Translations under genes and position numbers: made by a program
Notes under the pieces: model-generated
Told to the model about the DNA's origin: nothing
Database searches by the model: none
The model's input: the letters and a program-made list of their open reading frames with translations, nothing else
Shown here: one piece after another, positions 22,098-30,300 of the stretch
Layout of the letters: every line of letters starts with the position of its first letter
Position numbering within the stretch: the stretch's first letter is position 1
Source: Myxococcales bacterium
GTDB taxonomy: Bacteria > Myxococcota_A > Polyangia > Polyangiales > Houyiibacteriaceae
Length of the DNA stretch: 34,176 nt
Assembly: GCA_009992505.1 (NCBI GenBank)
Contig: JAACVI010000225.1
Coordinates: 1-34,176 of the forward strand
Reading direction: 5' to 3'

Positions 22098-22970
22098 TCA
22101 CGGCCCCGTGCTGAGTTCGCCCAGCTTGTCCCGCGCTGCCTTCAAGTAGTGGGCAGGCGCGTCCTCGCCCGCCGAGTCCACATACTTCTTCAAGTAGCGA
22201 CGACCTTCCTCGCGATTGCCCTCGAGGGCATACGTCCAGCCGAGGGAGAAGAGCGCGTCGGGCATGGACGGCACCACGTCGAGCGCGGCACGGAACTGCA
22301 AGATGGCGCGCGTGTTGTCGTGCTGCTGCTGATACACGGTGCCCAGAAGGTGGTGCAGGTGCGCCTCCTCCTCCGTTCCCGGCATCGCCACCTCGAGCCC
22401 GGACTCGAGCACTTGCCCCGCCTGCTCGGGATATCCCAGCTCGGCGTAGAGCCGACCGAGCTGCGAGTAGGCCTGGAGGAAACGTGGACCATGCTCGATG
22501 GAGTCGCTGTAGTGCTGCAGCGCGCTCTGTATGTCGTCGAGCTCCTCGTCGACCTGGGCGAGCTTGTAGTACGCCTTGAACAACGAGCCATCGATCTCGA
22601 TCGCCTTCTGCAGGGCTTGCTTGGCGCCGTTCCAATCTTCGAGCTGCATCAGCACGGTGCCCAGCTTCTCGGGATAGCCCGCGACCTCACCGTTGATGGC
22701 GATGGCCTGGTTCAAGTCTTCCTTGGCGCGATCGAAGTGACGCAGCTCGATGTGCACCAGGGCCAGGTTGTAGAACGCCTGGTCGTTCGTGCGATCGATG
22801 GCCGTCGCCCGTTCCAGCGCCTTGGTGGCGTCGATGAAACGCTGCTGCTGAGCGTAGACCACCCCTTGGTTCATCTGGTTCATCGACTCCACGCGTTCGC
22901 GAGAGCAGTTGCCCCCGGTCAGGACGAGGATCGCGAGGGGAACCAGGACGAAAATCTCGAGCCGCTTCAT
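22098..22970 (-). CDS. TPR lipoprotein-like protein in the gltH position
   Basis: A 290-aa protein with an N-terminal signal (MKRLEIFVLVPLAILVL) ending TGGNC at residue 22. The Cys fits a lipoprotein, but Asn at -1 is unusual for the lipobox. The mature part is about seven TPR units, for example DQAFYNLALVHIELRHFDRAKEDLNQAI and KAYYKLAQVDEELDDIQSALQHY, giving a helical solenoid, presumably periplasmic and membrane-tethered. ATG 22970 is chosen over the upstream ATG 23144 because AGGAG lies 8 bases before it and the signal peptide begins there. It lies between gltG-like and gltI-like genes, the place of outer-membrane barrel gene gltH in M. xanthus. It has no barrel features. It has its own promoter-like site at 23024-23053. 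Confidence 0.85.
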   Translation of the reverse strand: MKRLEIFVLVPLAILVLTGGNCSRERVESMNQMNQGVVYAQQQRFIDATKALERATAIDRTNDQAFYNLALVHIELRHFDRAKEDLNQAIAINGEVAGYPEKLGTVLMQLEDWNGAKQALQKAIEIDGSLFKAYYKLAQVDEELDDIQSALQHYSDSIEHGPRFLQAYSQLGRLYAELGYPEQAGQVLESGLEVAMPGTEEEAHLHHLLGTVYQQQHDNTRAILQFRAALDVVPSMPDALFSLGWTYALEGNREEGRRYLKKYVDSAGEDAPAHYLKAARDKLGELSTGP

Positions 22971-23023
22971 GCAGTTTGCTCCTAGGACACAGCGATGGGT
23001 CGGCCGACCACACCGGCCGGGCG

Positions 23024-23053
23024 ATAGTACGGGAGAAGACGCCCCAGGCTCAA
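23024..23053 (-). promoter_or_regulatory. Sigma70-like promoter before the TPR lipoprotein gene
   Basis: Reading the minus strand, TTGAGC (23053-23048) and TACTAT (23029-23024) are 18 bp apart, 4 of 6 consensus bases each. The predicted start near 23017 leaves a leader of about 47 bases to ATG 22970. It is just downstream of the strong hairpin at 23119-23156. Two CGGCCG palindromes at 23001-23006 and 23014-23019 flank the start point and could be an operator. Confidence 0.4.
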
Positions 23054-23118
23054 CCGCAAAACGGGGTCGAAGAGCGGGTTTCGATCGTGAATTGCGACAC
23101 GCGCGCGCCACGTGAACG

Positions 23119-23156
23119 CGTCGAAGGGCCACGGCGACAGCCATGGCCCTTCGGCG
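23119..23156 (-). terminator. Very strong hairpin after gltG, terminator- or processing-like
   Basis: Starting 21 bases after the gltG stop, arms of 17 bases pair around a 4-base loop. The inner arms are 23123-23135 (GAAGGGCCACGGC on the plus strand) and 23140-23152; the pairing continues through 23119-23122 with 23153-23156. There are only two G-T wobble-type positions. No T-run follows in the minus direction, so it is not a textbook intrinsic terminator. It could be a Rho-independent-like pause, an mRNA 3'-end stabiliser or an RNase site separating gltG from the distal genes. Confidence 0.55.
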
Positions 23157-23177
23157 GATCTGGAAGCCAGGGAGGCG

Positions 23178-25160
23178 TCAGCCGCCCGAGGCCGTGAGCA
23201 TGAAGGGATAGTTGACGATGACGATGCCACCGCCGTCGGGTGCCGGGAAGGTCCAGCGTCGCACCGCGCCAGCGACGCAGCTCTCGACCGCTTGGTTACG
23301 CAGCGTGGTGTCCTGCACCATCGAGGTCTGGACCGCGCCGCTCGCGGAGATGATGAAGCGCACCGTGACGCGACCCTCGAGGTCGGGACGCTGGTTCAGC
23401 TCCTGCTCGTAGCAGAAACGCACCTCGTTGACGTGCCGACGAATGACTCGCTGAATGACCTCGCGGGAGAGCGAGCCGCGGACATCGGCCGCGCCGGAGC
23501 GAATCTGGGGCACGCGAGCCGCGCGACCGTGGAAGCCACCGGCGCCCTGGCCGTAGCCGTTTCCTTCGCCGCCGCCACCACCATGACCGATGGTGCCGAG
23601 GTTGCCGAGGCCGATCGTGCCCTCACCGGTACCACCGCCACCGCGACCGGTGCCGTGCAGACCGAGACCACCGAAGCCGAAGTTCTCACCAATCTGGTCG
23701 CCCATCAACGCACCCAAGGCGCTCATCGGGTCGTTGCCCAGAGCCGTGTCCGCGCCATAAGGCGAGGTGGGCGAGTTCCACGAACCCGTCATCGAACGCA
23801 GGGTGCCGAGGACACCGGCGTTGCGCGCCATCTCCTGGGCCGCATCGCGCGCCATGTGCGGGTCTTCGTTGTCCTGCGGACCTTCGATGGCGTAGCGGTT
23901 GTTGGTCTTCTTGGACTCTTTCTTGCCCATCTGACCTTCTTCGTCCTTGTGGCGCTTGCCCTTGCCGCCCTCGTCGTCGTCCTGATTGCTCTCCTGCAAC
24001 CAGTCGGGCGTCTCCTCCTCCTGGGTCTCCGGCGGCTCCATCAGGTACTGCACCAAGCGCGAGTCCGCGTTGAGCAAGTCGAGGGAGAGGGAGGCCGAGT
24101 TCGGCGGCGCGAAGTAGAAGAGCACCAGCATCAGCCCGAAGACCAGCATCGAGCCGCCGATGTAGAAGAACGGCGTGTAGTCGATGCCCGTCATGCCGGC
24201 GCCGATGCGCTTGCCCGCGTTCACGGGTCGCACGACGAAGGTGAACTCGCGGTGATGAATGCGCGCCGTGGCGCCTGCGGGGAGCGCGTATTGCTTGGCG
24301 CCAGGCAGCTCGGCGCACGCGCTGAGTCGCCCCTGCGCGTCGAGGTCCGTCAGGCTCATCGTCTGGTCACCGACCGTGACCTCGCCCGTGGCCCCCGCCG
24401 GGATCACCGCGGCCACACCACCACCCGCTTCGACGCAGACGGGCATGCGCGAGGTTCCCAGGGCCTCTTCGCCGAGGAAGTAGTCGACCTGCTCCTTGCC
24501 CACCGCTTCGCCCACGTAGTAGCTGCGTGCGGGGGAGAGGTGGTCGACGTTCAGGACGCTCTTGTCGCCCCACATGACGACGACCTCGACGGCCTGCTCG
24601 GTCGTCTCGACCTCCTCCGGGGAGACAGGCGGTCCGCTGGCGACGATGCCGTACTGCACCTGGTCGGGGTCGACCGGCGCGGCGCTCACCGCAGCAGCCG
24701 GAGCCGCGAAGGGGTTGGGCAGCGCGGCGCCCGCGGCGAAGGGATTCGGGATGGCGGGCTTCACCACGGGTGCGGGCATCGGCGCGGGCGGAGCCGACGG
24801 CATCGCCACCGCGGCCACACCGCCCCCAGCCGCTGCGTCGTCCTCCGCTACGGCGGCGCCGATCTCGACCTCTACTCGGGTATCACCGAGCAGGATCTCA
24901 TCGCCGTTCTCGAGCTTGCACTTGTTGACCTTCTTGCCGTTGACCACCGTGCCCGAGGCCGAGCCCAGGTCGATGATGAAGATCTCGTCGGGGCCGCTGA
25001 CCTCGATCACCGCGTGCATACGAGAGACGTTGTCGTCGTCGATGCGCAAGTGACTGGAAGGCAGCTTGCCCACCTTGATGATGTCCTGCTCGAGTTCTTC
25101 CGTACGAATCAACTCCCCGCCGGAGTAGATGCGGAATGTCATCGGGATCTTGTTGCTCAC
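23178..25160 (-). CDS. gltG: FHA-TM-TonB-like envelope protein, GltG/PglI-like
   Basis: A 660-aa inner-membrane protein with the parts of GltG. There is an N-terminal cytoplasmic FHA domain (G31, SRMH at 46-49, GTVVNG at 70-75) for phospho-Thr peptides. A middle segment follows, then a low-complexity stretch and one TM at about 331-352 (FFYIGGSMLVFGLML). After it come acidic and Gly-rich periplasmic linkers and a C-terminal AgmX/PglI (TonB-like) domain over the last ~100 residues (REVIQRVIRRHVNEVRFCYEQEL, GRVTVRFIISASGAVQ, RRWTFPAPDGGG). In M. xanthus this protein links the cytoplasmic complex and motor to periplasmic/outer-membrane Glt parts. GTG 25160 is preferred because GAGG lies 5 bases before it; ATG 25142 lacks one, and ATG 25205 adds unrelated residues. 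Confidence 0.92.
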   Translation of the reverse strand: MSNKIPMTFRIYSGGELIRTEELEQDIIKVGKLPSSHLRIDDDNVSRMHAVIEVSGPDEIFIIDLGSASGTVVNGKKVNKCKLENGDEILLGDTRVEVEIGAAVAEDDAAAGGGVAAVAMPSAPPAPMPAPVVKPAIPNPFAAGAALPNPFAAPAAAVSAAPVDPDQVQYGIVASGPPVSPEEVETTEQAVEVVVMWGDKSVLNVDHLSPARSYYVGEAVGKEQVDYFLGEEALGTSRMPVCVEAGGGVAAVIPAGATGEVTVGDQTMSLTDLDAQGRLSACAELPGAKQYALPAGATARIHHREFTFVVRPVNAGKRIGAGMTGIDYTPFFYIGGSMLVFGLMLVLFYFAPPNSASLSLDLLNADSRLVQYLMEPPETQEEETPDWLQESNQDDDEGGKGKRHKDEEGQMGKKESKKTNNRYAIEGPQDNEDPHMARDAAQEMARNAGVLGTLRSMTGSWNSPTSPYGADTALGNDPMSALGALMGDQIGENFGFGGLGLHGTGRGGGGTGEGTIGLGNLGTIGHGGGGGEGNGYGQGAGGFHGRAARVPQIRSGAADVRGSLSREVIQRVIRRHVNEVRFCYEQELNQRPDLEGRVTVRFIISASGAVQTSMVQDTTLRNQAVESCVAGAVRRWTFPAPDGGGIVIVNYPFMLTASGG

Positions 25161-25386
25161 GATCGCCTCGACTGCTGGCGGCCACTTCGACGTGGCGCGC
25201 CTCAAAGAATCTCAGGGGTGGATGACTCGCCATCGAGCCAGCGCTAGGACAGACACCAGGGACGGCCGCAGGTTCCGCTCTCGGATTACAAAAGCAGCGG
25301 CTCGACTTTGACCAGGCTAACGTAGACCAGGCCCGAGGTAGACCGGGCAGCCAGGTCCCAGGAAGACCCGGCCCAGGGCGACTCGC
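25161..25386 (-). other. Intergenic gap before gltG with short repeats
   Basis: The 226-base gap holds no gene. Three copies of a (C/G)G(A/T)AGACC-like motif lie at 25321, 25337 and 25361, and CCAGG recurs. A small stem-loop is possible at 25331-25348 (GCCCG/CGGGC). It also contains the promoter-like site listed separately. Confidence 0.4.
25285..25314 (-). promoter_or_regulatory. Promoter-like site before gltG
   Basis: On the minus strand TGGTCA (25314-25309) and TGTAAT (25290-25285) are 18 bp apart. The -10 matches at 5 of 6 positions and the -35 at 4 of 6. The predicted start near 25278 gives a leader of about 118 bases to GTG 25160. Weaker than the operon-head promoter. Confidence 0.35.
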
Positions 25387-25677
25387 TCAGAGGTCCTCGA
25401 CGGACTTGAGCATCTCGGGGATGAAGTGTTCGCGAATACGGATCAGCGAGGCGCGCTGTCCCCGGCGACGGACGTTCAGCATCTCGCCGTCCGGCCTGAC
25501 CAGATCGCCCGAGACGACATCGTCCTCGAAGTCATAGGTGGTGGCGTCGCCGCCCCCACCCCCGCTGCCGGCCGTTCCAGCCGTGTCCTGCGCGGAGGCG
25601 AAGCTCGGCGCGAGCGGTAGGGCCATGCCCGCGGTCAGCGAGAGCAGGATCATCGTCTTCGTCATTGGCTTGGTCAT
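25387..25677 (-). CDS. gltF: Small secreted protein in the gltF position
   Basis: A 96-aa protein with a signal peptide (MTKPMTKTMILLSLTAG... cleaved near SFASAQ) and a mature part of about 66-68 residues. It has a Gly-rich start, an acidic YDFEDDVVSGDL stretch and a C-terminal helix LIRIREHFIPEMLKSVEDL with alternating charges. I know of no enzyme domain here. The call rests on its place between the gltE-like and gltG-like genes, as in M. xanthus, and its small exported nature. ATG 25677 is chosen because AAGAGG stands 6 bases before it; an ATG at 25725 would place 16 residues before the signal peptide. It has its own promoter-like site with leader of about 29 bases. Confidence in it as a real gene is good; in the gltF name, moderate. 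Confidence 0.75.
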   Translation of the reverse strand: MTKPMTKTMILLSLTAGMALPLAPSFASAQDTAGTAGSGGGGGDATTYDFEDDVVSGDLVRPDGEMLNVRRRGQRASLIRIREHFIPEMLKSVEDL

Positions 25678-25712
25678 CTCGAACCTCTTGGCGGCCGAAC
25701 TGTCGGGTCGAA

Positions 25713-25742
25713 AGAATAGCGTCACGGCTGGGCCGTGGTCAA
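25713..25742 (-). promoter_or_regulatory. Internal promoter before gltF with an inverted repeat in the spacer
   Basis: On the minus strand TTGACC (25742-25737) and TATTCT (25718-25713) are 18 bp apart, 5/6 and 4/6 matches. The predicted start near 25706 is about 29 bases before ATG 25677, with AAGAGG between. The spacer holds a perfect inverted repeat CACGGC-TGG-GCCGTG (25723-25737), a likely site for a repressor or activator. Confidence 0.6.
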
Positions 25743-25814
25743 CGCCGCCCCCACGAGGAGTACGACTATCGCACGGTGATGTAAGAAAGTTCGCACTCGA
25801 GGAGGTCGCCGCAG

Positions 25815-25829
25815 GGCCACGACGTGGCC
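25815..25829 (-). terminator. Small hairpin after gltE
   Basis: GGCCAC-GAC-GTGGCC pairs six bases around a 3-base loop, 18-33 bases after the gltE stop. There is no T-run, so it may be a weak terminator, an mRNA 3' stabiliser or nothing. It separates gltE from the internal promoter of gltF. Confidence 0.3.
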
Positions 25830-25847
25830 ATGCGCTGACCCATGGGG

Positions 25848-27320
25848 CTAGTTGCCCTGGGGTGCCGGAGCGGTCCCGCCCCCGGGAGCGGGCTGCGCTT
25901 GTTGTCGTTGCTGGGCGTCGGCCTCGCGCTGCATCTGCTCGGCCTCGCGCTGCATCTGCTCGCCCTCGCGGAGAGCGTCGATCGTCTGCTGGATGATCTG
26001 CAGGCGACCTGGACGACAGGCGTTGGCCCGCGCAGCACGCCGACGACGCTGGGCGGCGGTGCCGTGCTGGGACCTCTCCTCACGGCAATGGTGGGTGACC
26101 TGTTCCAGTGCATCGGCGTAGCGGGTGTGATTGCCCGCCTTGGCCACGAACTGGTCGAAGTAGCCCTTGGCGCGCAGCAGATCGGGCTCCGCGCCGCTCA
26201 GGTAGTTGTGAAAGAGCACGCCGAGGTTGAAGTAGGCCTCGGGACGGTTCCCGTCGAGCTCGATGGCGTGCTCGTAATGCGCCTGCGCTTGGTCGTAATG
26301 CTCGAGTCCACGCTGCGCCGCCCCGAGCCCGATCACGGCGTCGTAGTCCGTGGGCCGCAGCGCCACGGCGCGCGCGAAGGATCGCCGTGCATCCTCGTAG
26401 CCACGGAAGCTCAAGGTGATCTCGGCGAAGTTCATGTGCGCCTCGAACATGTTGTCGTCCAAGGCGACGGCACGCTCGAAGAGCCGAAGGGCCTCGATGA
26501 TGTCGCCCTTGCGCATCTTCGCTAGCCCCCAGGTGTTGTAGATGGGCGCGTAGTCGTGGTTGATCAGCTGGGCCTGGCGGCAAACGACCTCCGCCAGATC
26601 GAGGGAGGACTGGCGCACTTGGCGATCGTTCGTCCGCGCCTGATCCAGATAGAGCAGCGCCATCTCGCTGAACGCGGGCAGGTAGCTCGAGTCGATGGCC
26701 AACCCGCGGCGCAGATTGCTCAACGCCTCGGCGAGGTTGGCCGCACCGCCAGCCCGCCTCTGCACGATGGCCAGGTTCACGTAGCCCGAGGTGCACTGGG
26801 GATCGTCGTGAATGGCGCGTTGGAAGGCACCCTGGGCGCCCGCCGTGTTGCCGCTCTGCAGATCGAGCAGCCCGATGGCCACCCGAGCTCGGCACAGCTG
26901 GGCGTTCGCCTGCAGGGCCTGGTTGTAGTAGCGACGGGACTTGTCGGTGTCGTGACAGCGATCGGCGCTGAGCCCCGCCATGTAGAGAGCCTCGGCGAAG
27001 TGTCCGCCTTGAGCCTCGTTGGCCTGCTCGAAATGCGAGATCGAGTCGTCGCACGCCTGCTGGTTCCAGCCGCGGGTCTCGTAGCCGTTGAAGGCCGCGA
27101 CGCCGGCGGTCCAGCGGTCGTGCGCCTCCTCGGTCACGCCCTCACCACCGGCCGTGTGAATGGCACGGCCGCTGGCGTCGGTCGCTGGGGGGGTCGTGCT
27201 CCCGCCACCCGAGCCTCCGGAGCCACCTCCGCAGGCCGTGAGACCGAAGAAGGCGATGGCCAAGGACGCTCCGAGGGCACCTCGCTGCGTTGCCAAGGGG
27301 CTATGGATGAACTTCTTCAT
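25848..27320 (-). CDS. gltE: TPR outer-membrane lipoprotein, GltE/AglT-like
   Basis: A 490-aa lipoprotein. The signal ends with a clear lipobox LTAC (Cys30), and Gly at +2 fits outer-membrane sorting. After a Gly/Ser-rich linker come TPR units from about 60 to 400, for example CRARVAIGLLDLQSGNTAGAQGAF and GNRPEAYFNLGVLFHNYL. The C-terminus is a Gln/Arg/Glu coiled coil with heptads EQMQREA, encoded by a 21-bp tandem repeat, then a Pro/Gly/Ala tail. In M. xanthus, GltE (AglT) is a TPR lipoprotein next to GltD. ATG 27320 overlaps the gltD stop (ATGA), with GGAGGT about 6 bases upstream, so the two are coupled. Confidence 0.9.
   Translation of the reverse strand: MKKFIHSPLATQRGALGASLAIAFFGLTACGGGSGGSGGGSTTPPATDASGRAIHTAGGEGVTEEAHDRWTAGVAAFNGYETRGWNQQACDDSISHFEQANEAQGGHFAEALYMAGLSADRCHDTDKSRRYYNQALQANAQLCRARVAIGLLDLQSGNTAGAQGAFQRAIHDDPQCTSGYVNLAIVQRRAGGAANLAEALSNLRRGLAIDSSYLPAFSEMALLYLDQARTNDRQVRQSSLDLAEVVCRQAQLINHDYAPIYNTWGLAKMRKGDIIEALRLFERAVALDDNMFEAHMNFAEITLSFRGYEDARRSFARAVALRPTDYDAVIGLGAAQRGLEHYDQAQAHYEHAIELDGNRPEAYFNLGVLFHNYLSGAEPDLLRAKGYFDQFVAKAGNHTRYADALEQVTHHCREERSQHGTAAQRRRRAARANACRPGRLQIIQQTIDALREGEQMQREAEQMQREADAQQRQQAQPAPGGGTAPAPQGN
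25920..25970. repeat. 21-bp tandem repeat inside gltE
   Basis: Two identical 21-base copies (25920-25940 and 25941-25961) are followed by a partial third. Each codes seven residues on the minus strand (heptad of EQMQREA type), so length change keeps both reading frame and coiled-coil phase. Confidence 0.9.
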
Positions 27321-30300
27321 GACGCACCTCCGGCAGGGCTTGCGGCATCTGTGGCCGGCTCCGTGTCCTCGTCATCGCCTGTGCTCAGTTCGACGGCGCC
27401 AGGATCACCCAAGGGCGCGTTCATGTAGCTCGGCGCACCGCGCAGCTCTGCGGCGACCGGGTACTGCCTCGGGTTGAGTCGGTTCAGCTCGCTCTCGCAG
27501 ATGGTCGAGTACTCGTTGAACCAACGCACGTTCGTGGCTGTCCGCAGACAGAATTCGAACTTGCTGATGGCCTGAACCCGGACTGGCTCGAGCGGACCAT
27601 CGAAGGCGTCTACGTAGATGTCGTAGAGCTCCGGGTCCGCCTCGATCTCCTCCGGGACAGGCGCGTCCTGCACGGCATCGATGATGCTGATGTACATCTG
27701 GCCGATGCGTGCCGCGGCAGCGATCTGCCACGGGGGCGACTCCAAGGTCACAGCGTCCGTGACGGGCACGCGCAGCGCCGCGACCTTGTTGTACTCGGTT
27801 TCCGTGGCCTGCAGCGCAGTCTGCTTGGCCTGGATCCAAGCCATGAACTCGGTCTGCGCCCACTGGTTCACCCGGTCGAGGCTTCGACCGCCGCTATAGC
27901 GCGGGAAGTGAATGGTCTGGAACTCCGCGAATTTGTACTCGGCCAAGTAGAAGAGCGACTGCGCCGTCGAATCGACCGCCTCTCGAAGCCAGGCGACCTT
28001 CTCTCCCTGGGTGCCATCGAGGGCGTTGATGGCCTCGGGAGTTCCCTCCCAAGCGTGGGCCGCGGCTTCGAAGAAGCGCTTGGCGTCGTCCTTCCGATCC
28101 AGGCTCCAGTAGGCCATGGCGATCTTCAGGTTGGCGCTGATCAGCTGGTGCGGCATCGCCGTGCGACGGTAGTCGCGCAGGTAGCGCTTGTAGTGGTCGA
28201 TCACCCTCGACCAGCTCTCCGCGCGCTCGTAGATGGATCCGAGAGCGAAGACGACCTCGGAGGTCTGACGCGGCAGAGAGCGCTTGTAGTTGCGAGCGAA
28301 GAGCGCGACGTCCGCCTCTGCCTTGTCCGGCTGGTTCAACCCCAGCCGGAAGAAGACGGCGTTCTGAAGCGCCTCGGAGGCGATGGCGCAGGTGCCGCCT
28401 TCGCGTTCGGCGTCGGTGCAACCGTGGCCGTCCTCGCCGGGGAAGCGGCGAGCGAACTGCTCGTAGTAGTCCGCCGCCTGTTCATAGAAGGCCAAGGCGT
28501 GGAAGTTCGCGCCCACCAGGTAGACGGCGCGTTTGGCCCACTCGCTGTCCGCGTAGCGCGTGATGAGCACCTTGCGCACCTGGATCGCGCGACCGAGGAG
28601 ATGAGCCGCCTCGAAGTTGAGCGCCGCGTTGTAGAGCACCTCGTCGAGACGTCCGCACTCCTGGAAGCGGCGGAAGATGCGCACGTAGGTCGAAGCCGCG
28701 CGCTTGTAGTTCTGCTGCTCCTGGAGGCCCTCCGCCTCCTTTCGAAGCACGTCACATCGAAGCTGTTGCAGCGTGCCGCACAGCGTCTCGTGATCCGCGA
28801 GTTTCTCAGCCGTGGAACAGTAGGCGGCGAAGAGCGGCTCGATGTTGTCCTTGATCTCGAGGATGCAGCTCAAGCGATGGGGTTCGCGCATGGCGCCCAT
28901 CACGTTCAAGGAATCGAGGTAGAGGTTCGCCGCGTACTCGGCGAGATCGCTGTCCGTGTTGTTAAGCGCGATGTCGCGGAACAGGACGGCGGCCTCCTCG
29001 TAGTGGTTCGACTCGTAGTAGATGCGAGCCTCGCGATACTTGATCGTCGCGAGATCCTCGCTGTCCGGCACGAAGCAGCGGTAGCGACGGAAGGCATTGA
29101 TCATGCCCTCCTCGAGCGCGGTGAACTCACGCTGACGGTACTGCGCCTGCGGATCTTCAGGCTCGGCGGCTCGCCGACCGCGTCGACCGCGTCTGCCCGA
29201 CGAAGCACTGCCACGGACGTCCCGCTCCCGCCCCTGGTACTGCTGCTGGTACAGGTTGTTGTAGCAAATCACCGAAGCGTAGGCGGCGTCCGAGGTGAAC
29301 TCGCCCTGCGGATTCATCTCCACGACGGTGTCGTAGGCAGGTCCACATCGGGCCCAGTCCTCCATCTTCCACAAGAGCTCCGCGTAGTAGTAGGAGACCT
29401 TGTAGGCCGTGGGCCAATCGCGCCTGTCGATGTCCGGATACTCGAGGTCGCCCATGTCGGGGAACTTCGAGAGCAGGAGCTGATAGAGCCCCGACGCCAG
29501 AGTCATCGTGCCGCGATCGTTGGTACCCGGCTGGGTGTCCGTGCCGATCGCCTCTCGGTGCCAAGCCGTGGCCAACCAGGCCAAGGTCTGCGCCGTCTCG
29601 GCCTTGCATTGAAGTAGCGCGTCGGCGGCATGCCCGCTTGCGGCGGTGTAGGCGTCATAGACGTCGACCAGGCGTTGGAGCTCGCGGCTCTGCTCTGCCT
29701 TGGGTCGCGACGAGATCACCGCGTTGGTGACGCGTGCCTGCCAGTAACAGAGCTTGTCGCTGTTCGCGTTCTCGCTCATCAGGCTGTGGTAGACGCCGAT
29801 CGCCTCCGGCCATTGACCTGTGTCGAAGTAGAGTTCGCCGAGATGTTCGAGCATCTCGATGGCTTCGGCGTCATTGCTTGCGTAGCGTCTGAAGAACTCG
29901 AGCGCTCGGCCGGGTGTACCGACTTGCGCGTAAGGTAGAATCAATTCTCGCCGCGCTTGTCGCGCCAGGTTGGCCGCGTCCGTGGCGTCAGGATTCTGGG
30001 TCGCGAATTCGACCACTTCGACGAATTTCTGCAGGGCGCCGCGGAAGTCCTGTTGGTTGTAGGCTGCCCACGCGGTCTTGTAGAGCGCGTAGCCGTAGAC
30101 ACGGTTCTGCTCCGGTGGGAACTCCGTGACTTTTTCGTAGAAGCGCTGCGCCGCTGCCATGTCGCCGTCTTGGAAGAAGAACTCGGCGAAGGAGAGGTAG
30201 GCGTTCGGGATGAACCGGCTCTGGGGATAGCCCTTGATCAGGCGGTGATAGACCTGCCGGGCGCGGTCGCGCTGCTGCAGCTCGTCCAGGGCGAACGCCA

